This document shows, piece after piece, positions 24,001 to 33,212 of a DNA stretch of 64,000 nucleotides (the stretch's first letter is position 1; every line of letters starts with the position of its first letter). Source of the DNA: Lotus japonicus (lineage: Eukaryota; Streptophyta; Magnoliopsida; Fabales; Fabaceae); the NCBI RefSeq assembly GCF_012489685.1, contig NC_080043.1, positions 57,496,289 through 57,560,288 on the forward strand, given 5' to 3'. Made by a program: the position numbers and the translations under genes. The notes under the pieces are model-generated. The model saw only the letters and a list, made by a program, of their open reading frames with translations, did not search any database and was not told the DNA's origin.

Positions 24001-25016
24001 TGGGTTTATTATCTACATAGTTCTTTAGAGTTGACCCTCGCGTCTTCTGTGTGTGTTTTGGCGGACAACGCCTTTTGTCAGATGAATATTGCGGACTGGT
24101 ACACCATGGTCCACCCTTCGGGGGGGATTAGGTATGAGATGATCGATCAGGACGACCCCGGGTCGTGGGTGTTTGACCCCGCGAGCCACCGAGCGACGTA
24201 TTCGGGGCGTATCATGGAGGATCACGTGGACAGTGGAGGACTCTTGAGGTTAGGAGTGTTGAGGCGATGCTCTGTCAGCTTCAACTTGCCACCGGGCGTT
24301 CACTGCGGACCAGGATTCGGAGGAGCACCGCCGCCACCGTCATCTTCAGAGGAGGAGGATCCCTCAGAGGAGATTCCAGTGGGAGTGCCTTCGGCAGGGT
24401 CTAGTGCACCCTCCGTTGCGATCATTGATGATCAGGGTTCGGGCCCTAAGCCCGTGAGTCCAGCGTCGGAGCGCACTGCGGTTGCGAGGGGAGGACGGAT
24501 AGGGTTAGTAGACTTGGTCGTTCTGGATTCTGATTCAGACGACGATCATGCTAGCACATAGTTTTGAGTGTTGGCATGAGCTCCTCGAGTTAGGATTAGT
24601 GTAGGAGTAGAGTTTTAGCTCTGACAGTCTTGCTTCATTTGTTACTTAGGGGACAGGGTAGATCCGCCTATAGCTTTTTGTGTGGTTTCCTTACGGGAAT
24701 CACAGAGAGTTGGTTGGACTTAGGAGGTCTTATTTTCAGGCCATTGGGTCAGCTGATTCTCAGTTTTGAGGGATGGTGTTGCGGGCACTTCACCCTTTTC
24801 TTTTGGTTTGTATATATTGCCTTCGGGCGTTACACTTCTCTTTCCGTCACTGGAGGTTTACTCGTGACGAGGTTACTAGTTCTGATTATTGTTATTGTTG
24901 GGTTTTATTTAATTCCGTCTTGTCTTAGTTATTATCGGAAAAAAAAATATTCACGTTTTTCCGCATTAAGTTTATTTTGGTTACTAAAGTGACGCCACCG
25001 AAATCGGGGTGTTACA
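21005..25016 (+). repeat. 3' LTR of the chromovirus (4012 bp)
   Basis: Nearly identical to the 5' LTR. Differences seen by eye: about seven substitutions, a third copy of the 26-bp unit (23265-23340), and a 33-bp deletion at about 24876. The lengths agree: 4019 minus 33 plus 26 gives 4012. The terminal 'ccgaaatcggggtgttaca' matches the minus-strand relative, so the different 5' LTR end is the derived one. Confidence 0.93.
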
Positions 25017-25021
25017 TTTTG

Positions 25022-28000
25022 TGTTGATTCATCTTCGCTCGGGTGATTTTCCTACGTGTTTTTGGTTTTCTCATCTGTATTCATCAACGTCAGAAAGCTA
25101 CAGTGATCTGGTGATTGAGATGAATTTCGGTTGAGAAAAAAGAGGATTTGCGATTCTGAGTTACGGGATCTGTTGATAACTTCGTCATCGACATATCGCT
25201 GAAGAAGTTTGATTGCGGTCATCAATCGGCAGAACGCGAGCAGATTCGCCGGGACTGAGAAGGGAATCGATGAAACTCGGCTGCTACAATGGAAGGAAGC
25301 AACAATTCAGAATGTAGGCGCGGGGGAAGAAGATCAGCGATGAGGAAGATAAGGACAGAGGCAAAAGACCGGTGCCGAGCTCGCAGCAGCACACAGAGAT
25401 CGAAAGGAGGTTCGAGCCTACCTTAATCTGGTACTCGCCATAGCACGCTCGGTCACAACGGCGAAGATGAGGCAAAGCAAACGCGTGAAGAGCAGGGCCA
25501 ATCCCAAGACGTTTCGCTTCGGTGACAGAATTCGGGCGAACAAGTTTGCTTTGGCGACAGAGTAATGGCGAAGACGTTGGCGTCGGTGATAGAGTTCAAG
25601 TGACAAGTTCCGCTTGGGCGATTGGAGTTTAGCGAACAAGTTTTCTTTGGTGACGGGGTTCTGGCGAACACGTTCGCTTGGGCAAGTGTCGTCGACGTTG
25701 AAGGTTCGGTGGCGAACAAGTGTCAACTGACATCTCTATCTCTCGCCTGTGGTGTTCAACGCCAATGGTGAGCAAGACCTGATTCAGGATTGCTAAAACA
25801 GATCCCATCTCCTTCAACTTTTCTTCTATCCTTAATATCCTTCGATTATCAAAATTTTGGAAATGATCTTGTCATTCTCTTTTCTGTGTCTGATATGCGA
25901 AACAGAGAGGAAAAGCCAGGTCAAGGCGAAGGGGCAGAGGAGTTACGCACACCAACTGTTTGACGAAATTGGTGAATGATCCCTGCGTTTCAGTTTTGGA
26001 TATGACAGCACAAAGATCATCTCAAACTAAACATCCAGCTTCGCCTGGAATTTCTACTAGTTTATTCTTGTGCTTAACATATGTTTGATAAATCTCCTAT
26101 GTGAGTTCAAAGGAATTTAAATTGAAGAACAGTAACCAGTTTATGCTTTACATACATGTTGGAATGTCATTTGCTGCATATTTTGCTGGAGTAAATGAGC
26201 TAAATCACAGGTCATGACCGCCTTGTTTTATCATACCTGCTATGTGCTTGATATTTACTCTCGACTCTACTGCTGCATAAGTGCCTGCAAAGAATTTATA
26301 CAGCTGGAGACGCTTAATAATTCATACTGATGTTGTATACACGGGGGGAGAGTGACCATAAGCTAATGGTCAATTCAGAGGGTTAAAATATGAAGAAAGA
26401 AAGGGATGGGAGTGGTAAAGACACTTCCTAGGAGGAGGCATGTGAACAAGAAGTGGGCTGGCTCCAAAGAGCAAGAAATATGGTGTTGTGAGAAGGGGAG
26501 GAGGTCATTACAGATTCAAGTCCAAGACCACAAAGACGCAGCATAAGGATGACTATCACAACCTTACTTTCACAGGAAATGCTTGAAGGAAAAACAGAAT
26601 AGGAAGGAGCCTCCTTCAATTGGGAATCTACTTTTTAGAAAATGCATGAGATATGGAACCGAGACAACGTATTGGGTTTGCGTAATTTCTGAACTCTTAT
26701 TTGCCTTTAGCCATCATAACATGATTGAGTGGTGTCACGAAGTGACTTAGAGCTTGCAACTCTTATCTGATTAGCATATACAATTGATTCAAGCATGATA
26801 ATTTTTATGTGATTATTTGCTTATGTGTTAAATGAATGCCACATGCCTCTTTCTTAAAAAAAGCCTCCCTGAAACAAGGGTCGAGCATCTATCCAAAAAG
26901 CCTCTCCAAAATAAGGGTCGAGCATATATGACTAGGCGAAACCTTGGCCCCGAGCGGCCAAAACCACCGTCATTTTATTTTGGCGGGGTCGCACCTCTTT
27001 GAGGTATCGGGCAAAGCCCTCGTCCCTTGGCGAGGCCGCACCTGATCTTACGGGGGACGGTGTAACCAAAGCCCTCATCATCAAGCATGACGAGGCCAAG
27101 CCCTTGTCATCTTCTTGGCAAGGCAAAAGCCCTCGTCCCTTGGCGAGGCCGCACCGGATCTTACGGGATAAGCGTGTGACTGAAGCCCTCGTCATCTAGC
27201 ATGACGAGACGAAGCCCTTGTCATCTTCTTGGCAAGGCAAAAGTCCTTGTCCCTTGGCGAGGCCGCACCTGATCTTACGGGAGAAGTGTGTGCTCGAAGC
27301 CCCCATCATCGAGCATGACGAGGCGAAGCCCTTGTCATCTTCTTGGCAAGGCCACATAATGATCTTACGGGAAAAGAGTGTGAATAAAGTCTCGGCTCAA
27401 ACACCGAGCAAAAGTCCTAGTCAGACTCAGCTGGTCCACATGGTCCTAGCCCGGTATCACCGGATGGGTGGCGACCTACCGCTAAACGGTGGCGACCCAC
27501 GATGAAAAGGAAACATCTTTAGTGATTGAGTTGTTTGAGTGATTGCATGCTTATCTTTGCATTATTTGATTCGATATACCAAGCAAGGAGAGAAATAGTG
27601 AAATTAGAATTGTGATTCTTGAGGCACTGATGGTTATTTGTAGTTGAAGAACATTGTGAACAGGAAACAGGTCAGACAGGATGGCAATGGTGAGGCGGCG
27701 AATGAGAGGCTTAGACGTGAAGCTTGGCAGACTTGTGGACTGGTTGAGCCCCTCGCAACATTAGGGAACTTACTCAGGAAGCAGCTTGGTCGATAAAGAC
27801 GCAACAAGGAGCAAAGGCGAGGAGAGGTTGGCAAGCGACCATGACACTAGGTGAGCGAGTTTCTACTCAGCGAAGTCACCCCACATGTGGCGGGCCATCA
27901 CGACCCTTTTGTCATATGGTCATCTGTACACTATTTTTCTAGTTCCCACGTCGCTTGGTGGGTCATGTACTTATGTATTTCCTTGCGCTATTTGGCAGTT

Positions 28001-28301
28001 CGTGTTTCATTTACGCCATGTTGGCGACCTACGCTTTTTATGTAGGCTTTGTTGGTCCCGTCGAGTGGCATAGTTAGGTGATCTCTTGGGCGGGGAAGCT
28101 ATTGCAACTAGAAGCTTGGGAATAGTTCCCGCGCGTTGGTCGAAACCGCCATCCGAGGAACGTCGTACCAAGTGGAAAGTAGCAACGGGCGACCTGCTAG
28201 AAGGATCACAAGGGAATCGACGGACACATTTTTAAAGACGGAATCGGCGGACACATTTTTAAAGACATTCTTAGCTCTCATGCTTCGAGCTCGGTGTCTT
28301 G
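25022..28301 (+). other. Non-coding internal region of the non-autonomous LTR element
   Basis: Continues from 12296 across the chromovirus insertion. No protease, RT, integrase or gag motif is present. GC-rich, imperfectly repeated sequence at 25490-25710 (recurring gcgaacaagtt and ttggcgacag-like phrases) gives a minus-strand open frame that is likely a by-product. A tandem array follows at 26990-27390. Near the right LTR the phrase cggacacatttttaaagac is repeated twice (about 28219 and 28245). Parts of 25100-26650 could be captured host sequence, but no gene is recognised. Confidence 0.5.
26990..27400 (+). repeat. Tandem repeat, about 113-bp period
   Basis: The anchor gatcttacggg recurs at 27044, 27157, 27271 and 27361, with spacings of 113, 114 and 90. 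Each unit holds 'catgacgaggc', 'cccttgtcatcttcttggca' and 'cccttggcgaggccgcacc'. The last unit is shortened. GC content is clearly higher than in the flanks. The function is unknown. Confidence 0.8.
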
Positions 28302-28599
28302 TGGACTGGGCGAGACCCCAGGGTCCCTCGCCCAGGGGCGCTGGCCTAAGGCGAGGAGCGCATCAGGGACTTGGGCCTTTGTCCCAGAGGCCCAACTGGC
28401 CCATTAGGATGATTTAGAGGCGCTAGGCCCAACTCCCCCAACTATAAATAGGGGAGGAGTACCAATTGTAAAGGACTCTTGGCTCATTTGAGAAATACAC
28501 ATTTGATATTCAGTTGTTTTCTCTCTCTAGATTCTCCCTCATAGTGCAATCCTCACACTCTAGGGGCTATAACCTATCTCTATGTTCTTGGATAGAACA
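28302..28599 (+). repeat. Right LTR of the non-autonomous element
   Basis: 298 bp, tg...ca, followed by the TSD aagtc at 28600-28604. A good TATA box (actataaatagg) lies at about 28441-28452. Confidence 0.85.
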
Positions 28600-28604
28600 A
28601 AGTC

Positions 28605-28766
28605 TATGTGTTGTAACAATTTTCACATAGTGTTTATTCTCTGGTTGTCGGTTTTGACAACGACCATGGTTTTTTCTCCAGTTTTGGAGTTTTCCAAGTT
28701 ATATTCTTGTGTAGTTGATTGCGCTCCTGGTTTATTTTACTTCTTCAGTTGTGTTATTTCTTAACA
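28605..28766 (+). mobile_element. Copia-like solo LTR, right part
   Basis: Continuation of the solo LTR from 11855. It contains the stretch from tatgtgttgtaacaattttc to the end ttcttaaca, and is followed by the second copy of the TSD ggaat at 28767-28771. Removing the three nested insertions rejoins the LINE ORF1 fragment on both sides. Confidence 0.75.
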
Positions 28767-28771
28767 GGAAT

Positions 28772-29010
28772 TGGCTCATTTGACATGTGGATATCGATTT
28801 TTCTCGGGCGACTATATGGATTCAAGTATGGGTGTTTTAGCTTTACTGTAAGACATAGATGATGGGCATAAGGATATGACTTATGAGCCTTTGGGGAGGT
28901 GATGGATGTGAATTTGTTTGAGATGTTGGATAAAAAGATTACCCTCAACTCCTCAAGGTATCAGCTGAGGTAGATGTTAGCAAACCATTCAGGGAAGGAG
29001 TGAAAAATGG
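28772..29010 (+). mobile_element. LINE ORF1 fragment, right part
   Basis: Broken but readable continuation of the ORF1-like segment: 'ATIWIQVWV' (compare the family 'iWiqv.GLP' block) and then EVDVSKPFREGV, which resembles the 'v.iDvskPL..G' block of DUF4283 proteins. Several stops and shifts make it a dead remnant. Confidence 0.5.
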
Positions 29011-29141
29011 TAGTCATACGGATGACTTGTTAATTGACCAAAAAAAGGGATGACTTGTTTTGGGTCGATTTAAAGTAGGAAAAGCTTCCACATTTTTGTA
29101 GAATCATTGGGCATGGGGATTAATTTTGTCTTAAGACTATG

Positions 29142-30495
29142 ATAGCCAATCTGCAAGAGTACAAATTTGCCCGAAGTAATATAAAAGATATCGTACCTAA
29201 GGGATTGTGTTCAATTATCGATTCAAACCAATTCTTTGATTTAGAGAATAAAAATAAACAAAAATTGCGGGTGTAAGGATTTGGTTGTCGTTCAATTGTG
29301 CATGTAAATTATAGAAGCGAGTAAATGTTATGACAAGCTTAATATGAGAAAGGTAGACCTAGGGTAAAGTTTCACCAATTTAATCTATGTCTTTAATAAA
29401 ACAATGTTTGTCTGAAATTGAGGATTCTCTCTACGGTGGTTTAGCCTATGTTCTTACTTACTAAATTAATAGCTAAGTACGACTTTCAATTCAATTACTT
29501 AGTCTGATTTACTAGCACCTAGACCCTTGAAGTGAATAGAACTTCACCAAGCCAACCCAGATCGAGTCCTCTACCTCTCAGGGACTCACTAGAACAAGAA
29601 TTCTCCATAAACACTCAAAGAGTAGAGAGAATCGAAGAGAAGAAAGTTGTGGATGTCTTCTCAGTTTTTTGAGAAATCTGGGCTCTCCTCTCTGCATCTC
29701 TTGCTTCTGGGACTTAGACTTGATTTCTAAGTGCTTAAGAGCTTCATGGAATGCCATTTTATAGGCTGGAAGGAATTAATTTGGAAAATCAAGTTTAGCA
29801 CTTAAGCTTGTTGCACCTCCAATGGAGTTTCATGCAAAGAGCTTAGCACTTGAATTCATGCTTCATGTGAGGTCTAAGAACGTGCAGGAGTGATTCAGAA
29901 GGGTTTATGGGAAATCAAAGCTAATTATGGTAAGCTACTATTGATAAATAGTGACCTCTTCAATCAGGAACAATGATACATTGCACTGGTTGGTTGATTA
30001 TTTTATTTTGCCTCCAAATCATGACGAAAGGGTTACTATTCAGATCTGGTGCTGAGTTTTTTAGAGTGTATTTCCCCTCTCAAGGTTTAGTGCCATCAGA
30101 GTCTCAGTCTTCCGACTCGGCTCAAGTTTTGATCAATCTGAGACAATGGTTCCTCATTGTCCGGAGAATTGATCAGATTATCTCCATATCTCTCTTTCTC
30201 GAGTTCTAAGTTCCTATCAGGGTTATGACGACCATATCTTTGGTACTTTATTGTCGGGTTTGCCTAATTGGGTTGCTGACTTTTAGACTACGCGTAATTC
30301 GAGTCATGTATTGCACGCACATACATGCCATGTCACATGCATACACACACACACACAGACAGACATACATACATACATACATATATGTACTCATATATTC
30401 ATATTTATAGTCATATACCTAGCCTATTCTCGATATTAGGGTTTAAGTATCGATTATGAGGTCATTACCATACGGTGAGAGTGCGAGATGTTACA
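29142..30495. other. Retroelement-like non-coding sequence
   Basis: Near 29142 the sequence runs tgatagccaatctgcaagag, then 'gatatcgtacctaagggatt', a phrase I associate with the LTR starts of some plant gypsy or TR-GAG elements. Near 30480 it ends with gagatgttaca, which resembles a gypsy LTR end. No coding motif, matching LTR partner or target duplication was found. It is probably decayed LTR sequence of unknown family. Confidence 0.3.
30341..30390. repeat. Compound microsatellite
   Basis: An (ac)n run followed by gacagacatac and then (acat)n, ending acatatatgta. Confidence 0.85.
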
Positions 30496-30499
30496 CTTA

Positions 30500-31800
30500 G
30501 CCTATAGTTCAGCTAGGCTCTTTATAAATAATTATTTTGACCAATGCAAAAGCTTTTTACGCAACAAAAATTTAAATTGGCTGCTAGGCCAAACCAGACT
30601 TTTAGTAAAGCCAGACCAGATAAAAAAATAACCCCTATAACAGGTAACAGATTAGGCTCAGATATTAAAATTTTAAGTTAGCCATACCTTTTTACGCAGA
30701 ATTGGCTCAGTCTATTTCAACTTTAGTTCTAGATTTGAAATTTGAATATCAGGTTTTTGAAAAAGAATATACATAATATTTCTTTCTATAAAAACAAATT
30801 ATAGAATTTTAAAAGGAAGTTGAATTGATTTACTAAAACTAATTAAAAATTAAAAGTAATAAAATTTTAAATACATGATATTTCTTTGTTTGAAAATTAA
30901 TTGATAGAATTTCAAAAGGTAACAAAAAAAATTTGGTGCAGAAAGGTAACAAAGTTCTAAATATTGGATTGGTTAAATTTAAGAAAAAACTAAAACTCTT
31001 TAAACAGGTAGCAAAAAATTTAAATTTCTGATTTAAATAAATAGGTAACCGAATTTTGAATATGTGATCCTTCTTCGTATAAATAATAATTAAAAAATAT
31101 GAAAACATAAACAATTTTTAAATATCTAATTGGTTACATTTAAAACAAAAAAAAAAATAAGAAAAATGGAAAGAGTATAAAAAAAATATTATTGGGTTAC
31201 CATTTTTTAATTGATTTAATTTCAAAAAATTATATTTCTTGTAGGTAGCAGAAGTGCCTTGCCTTAGAAGCTATCAATATATATTAATATTATATGAGGG
31301 AGTGACACCTGATATGACTTTTCTCCTTTTGATCTTTACTTTTTTTTTTTAATTTTAGTATTAAATTGGATAAATTATATTTCAAAAATAATAAAATTAG
31401 ATTAAATTGTATATACTACCATTTTCCTCCTGTAAACTAAAAAAGAATTATATATACTACTATCGCATTAGATTAATTATTCAAAAAAAAAATTAGATAT
31501 GCTAATCGTAATAACCACTTTAAAGTCAAATTTTCCGCTGTGCCCAGTAGAAAATCAAACTTTAAAAAAATAAAATAAAAACGAAAAACGAAATCAAACT
31601 TCATGTGATACGATTTAGTTAAGATTGGAACTGAAAGATAAAAATCTTTCAATACGTGGATTGAATGAATAATTGAAAGATAAAGATAAAGGTGAATAGA
31701 GTTGAAATTGGTTATGAAAAAAAGTAATATATAGTATACTCCGGGTGGAATCATTTTCGCATTTAGGAAACTTAGTAGAGAAAAAAAGCTAAAATCAGCG
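30500..31800. other. AT-rich region upstream of the E2-like gene, copy A
   Basis: No coding region supported. It contains recurring phrases such as 'ttgatagaatttcaaaaggt' and 'ggtaaccgaattttgaatat' that reappear at 35940-36170 and 37860-38600, upstream of the second E2-like gene. This is evidence that it belongs to the duplicated block. A TATA-like run (aatatatagtat) lies at about 31726-31737, roughly 85 bp before the ATG at 31820; its counterpart (gtatatatact) is at about 38496. Confidence 0.6.
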
Positions 31801-31819
31801 TTACTCTTTCTTTCTCACC

Positions 31820-32785
31820 ATGGAAGAGATTAAAACGACGAATGAGTTCAGGAACTTCGAAGTTGTTCCACACGTTTCAGATCACCACTTTCTTAACAAG
31901 AGCCGAGACAGCATTACGGACAACCCAAATTGCAGAGCGCACAAGAGGATCATGGAGGAATGGGAGACCCTCGAACAAAACCTACCCGAATCCATCTACG
32001 TTCGAGTCTACAAGAACCGTATTGATCTCATGAGGGCAGTAATCGTGGGTGCCGCCGGCACACCCTACCATAATGGCCTCTTCTTCTTCGACATTGCCTT
32101 CCCCTCCAATTACCCACAGCATCCGCCCATGGTCAATTTCACCTCGTCTGGGCTCCGGCTGAACCCGAACCTACATGTTAATGGCGAGGTAATCATGAGC
32201 CTCCTCAGTAAATCTGAGATTGTGGAGGAGAACTGCGAGACGTGGGACCCGTCTGAGTCCACGTCTCTGCAGGTACTGCTCTCCCTCCAAAAACACATTC
32301 TCAACAAGGAGCCCTTCTACAATGACCCCCGTGCCGCCTACTTCCGCCGTTTCAACATGGATGGAGACTCATCACGTGCCTACAATGAGCGGGTGTACAG
32401 CTTCACGTGCCACCTGACCCTGTACCTTATGCTGAACCCCCCGACGGACTTCAAAGCCTTCGTCATACGCCACTTCTGTGACCGTGCACCTGCAATTCTC
32501 TCGGCTTTTAAAGAGTACGTGAATGGGTCCCTGAGTGTCGAAAACTACGTTAGGATGTCTTCTCTTCCCGTTAAGGTTTCACCGAAGTTCAAGGAGTGGG
32601 TGAAGGACTTTTATCCATTGATGTTTCAAATGTTTACACTCTTCGGTGCTTCGTTTGATGCTTCCTTCAACAGCTTGGAGTTGCCATCAGAGCCCTCGGA
32701 GAGCCACAACCCCGGTGGAATCAAAAAGAGGGGAATCCTCCCGAAATTAATGAAAGTGATAAAGAGTTCATTTGTTTTAGATTAA
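31820..32785 (+). CDS. PHO2/UBC23-26-class E2-like protein lacking the catalytic cysteine
   Basis: Single-exon frame of 321 residues starting MEEIKTTNEF. Residues about 40-200 form a UBC fold of the large plant E2 class: HKRIMEEWETLEQNLPESIY, VRVYKNRIDLMRAVIVGA, GTPYHNGLFFFDIAFP, YPQHPPMV, GLRLNPNLH, then SLLS and WDPSESTSLQVLLSLQ. In that class the catalytic cysteine sits in a 'GKVCLSLL' block; here the block reads GEVIMSLL, so Ile125 replaces it. Cys139 (ENCETW) is too far downstream to be the same residue. The protein is therefore likely an E2 variant, perhaps acting as a ubiquitin-system scaffold or decoy; that role is inference. It is shorter than PHO2 (about 900 residues). A C-terminal helical, basic tail (about 230-321) has no family I can name. 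A paralogue lies at 38606. Confidence 0.85.
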   Translation: MEEIKTTNEFRNFEVVPHVSDHHFLNKSRDSITDNPNCRAHKRIMEEWETLEQNLPESIYVRVYKNRIDLMRAVIVGAAGTPYHNGLFFFDIAFPSNYPQHPPMVNFTSSGLRLNPNLHVNGEVIMSLLSKSEIVEENCETWDPSESTSLQVLLSLQKHILNKEPFYNDPRAAYFRRFNMDGDSSRAYNERVYSFTCHLTLYLMLNPPTDFKAFVIRHFCDRAPAILSAFKEYVNGSLSVENYVRMSSLPVKVSPKFKEWVKDFYPLMFQMFTLFGASFDASFNSLELPSEPSESHNPGGIKKRGILPKLMKVIKSSFVLD

Positions 32786-33212
32786 AAGAATAATTATTTT
32801 TTAGAAATTTTTAAGAAAAGGGTAAGCTGATTCTTGTTTGGTTACAAGAGTTAAAATCACTTTTTTATTTTTTTCTTTTGTCTATCTTAATAGATTTTTT
32901 TAATAAGTAGTTGCTCAACAATTTGATTTCAGTTTTTTAACATGCGACTAAACAGACCGATTTTTTTTTTTTTTTTGCACAATATGGAAGAGCACTTGCT
33001 TTATTCAATTAAAACAAGTGATTTTTCAAACAAACGTTCTAAATTCTTTTTTGATCTTATAATTAAAACAAGTGATTTTTAAGTAAAAAAACTGAAACAA
33101 TTATGTGATCTGAGTGACCATAGGCTTGTAAGTGTGCTGTTCATGCCTTTAATTTGGCGTAATTAAGTACTGACATCACTCTAATTTATTCTTACCTTTT
33201 ATGGTTTTACTA

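Larger units (their letters stand above)
12297..25016 (+). mobile_element. Full-length Tekay/Del-type chromovirus LTR retrotransposon
   Basis: 12.72 kb element: 5' LTR 12297-16315, primer site 16319-16330, gag, pol, polypurine tract just before 21005, and 3' LTR 21005-25016. The 5-bp target duplication ttttg is present at 12292-12296 and 25017-25021. LTR ends are tgtaag...gttaca. The very long LTRs, the initiator-tRNA-Met primer site, and a pol frame with protease, RT, RNase H, integrase and a chromodomain-like tail place it in the Tekay/Del clade of Ty3/gypsy chromoviruses. The LTRs differ by only about seven substitutions and two indels, so the insertion is recent. It sits 144 bp inside the left LTR boundary of the older non-autonomous element. 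Confidence 0.95.
11856..28599 (+). mobile_element. Non-autonomous LTR retrotransposon (about 4.0 kb) split by a chromovirus
   Basis: Two LTRs of about 297 bp (11856-12152 and 28302-28599), both tg...ca, are flanked by the same 5-bp duplication aagtc (11851-11855 and 28600-28604). The internal part is 12153-12296 plus 25022-28301. After removal of the chromovirus and one copy of its TSD the element is about 4.0 kb. No gag or pol motif was found inside, so it must have depended on proteins from another element. It has a primer site next to its left LTR but no purine-rich tract directly before the right LTR, which is odd. The primer-site style suggests a Ty3/gypsy Tat-type helper; that is inference. 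Confidence 0.85.

Noticed and set aside
25418..25726. Arg/Leu-rich minus-strand frame with internal repeats
   Set aside because: It follows from imperfect GC-rich DNA repeats inside the non-autonomous element; another frame in the same place is equally open.
32236..32238. Cys139 of the E2-like protein as a substitute active site
   Set aside because: It sits about 14 residues beyond the catalytic position in the aligned block, in a loop before WDPS, so it does not occupy the known active-site geometry; kept only as a remote option.
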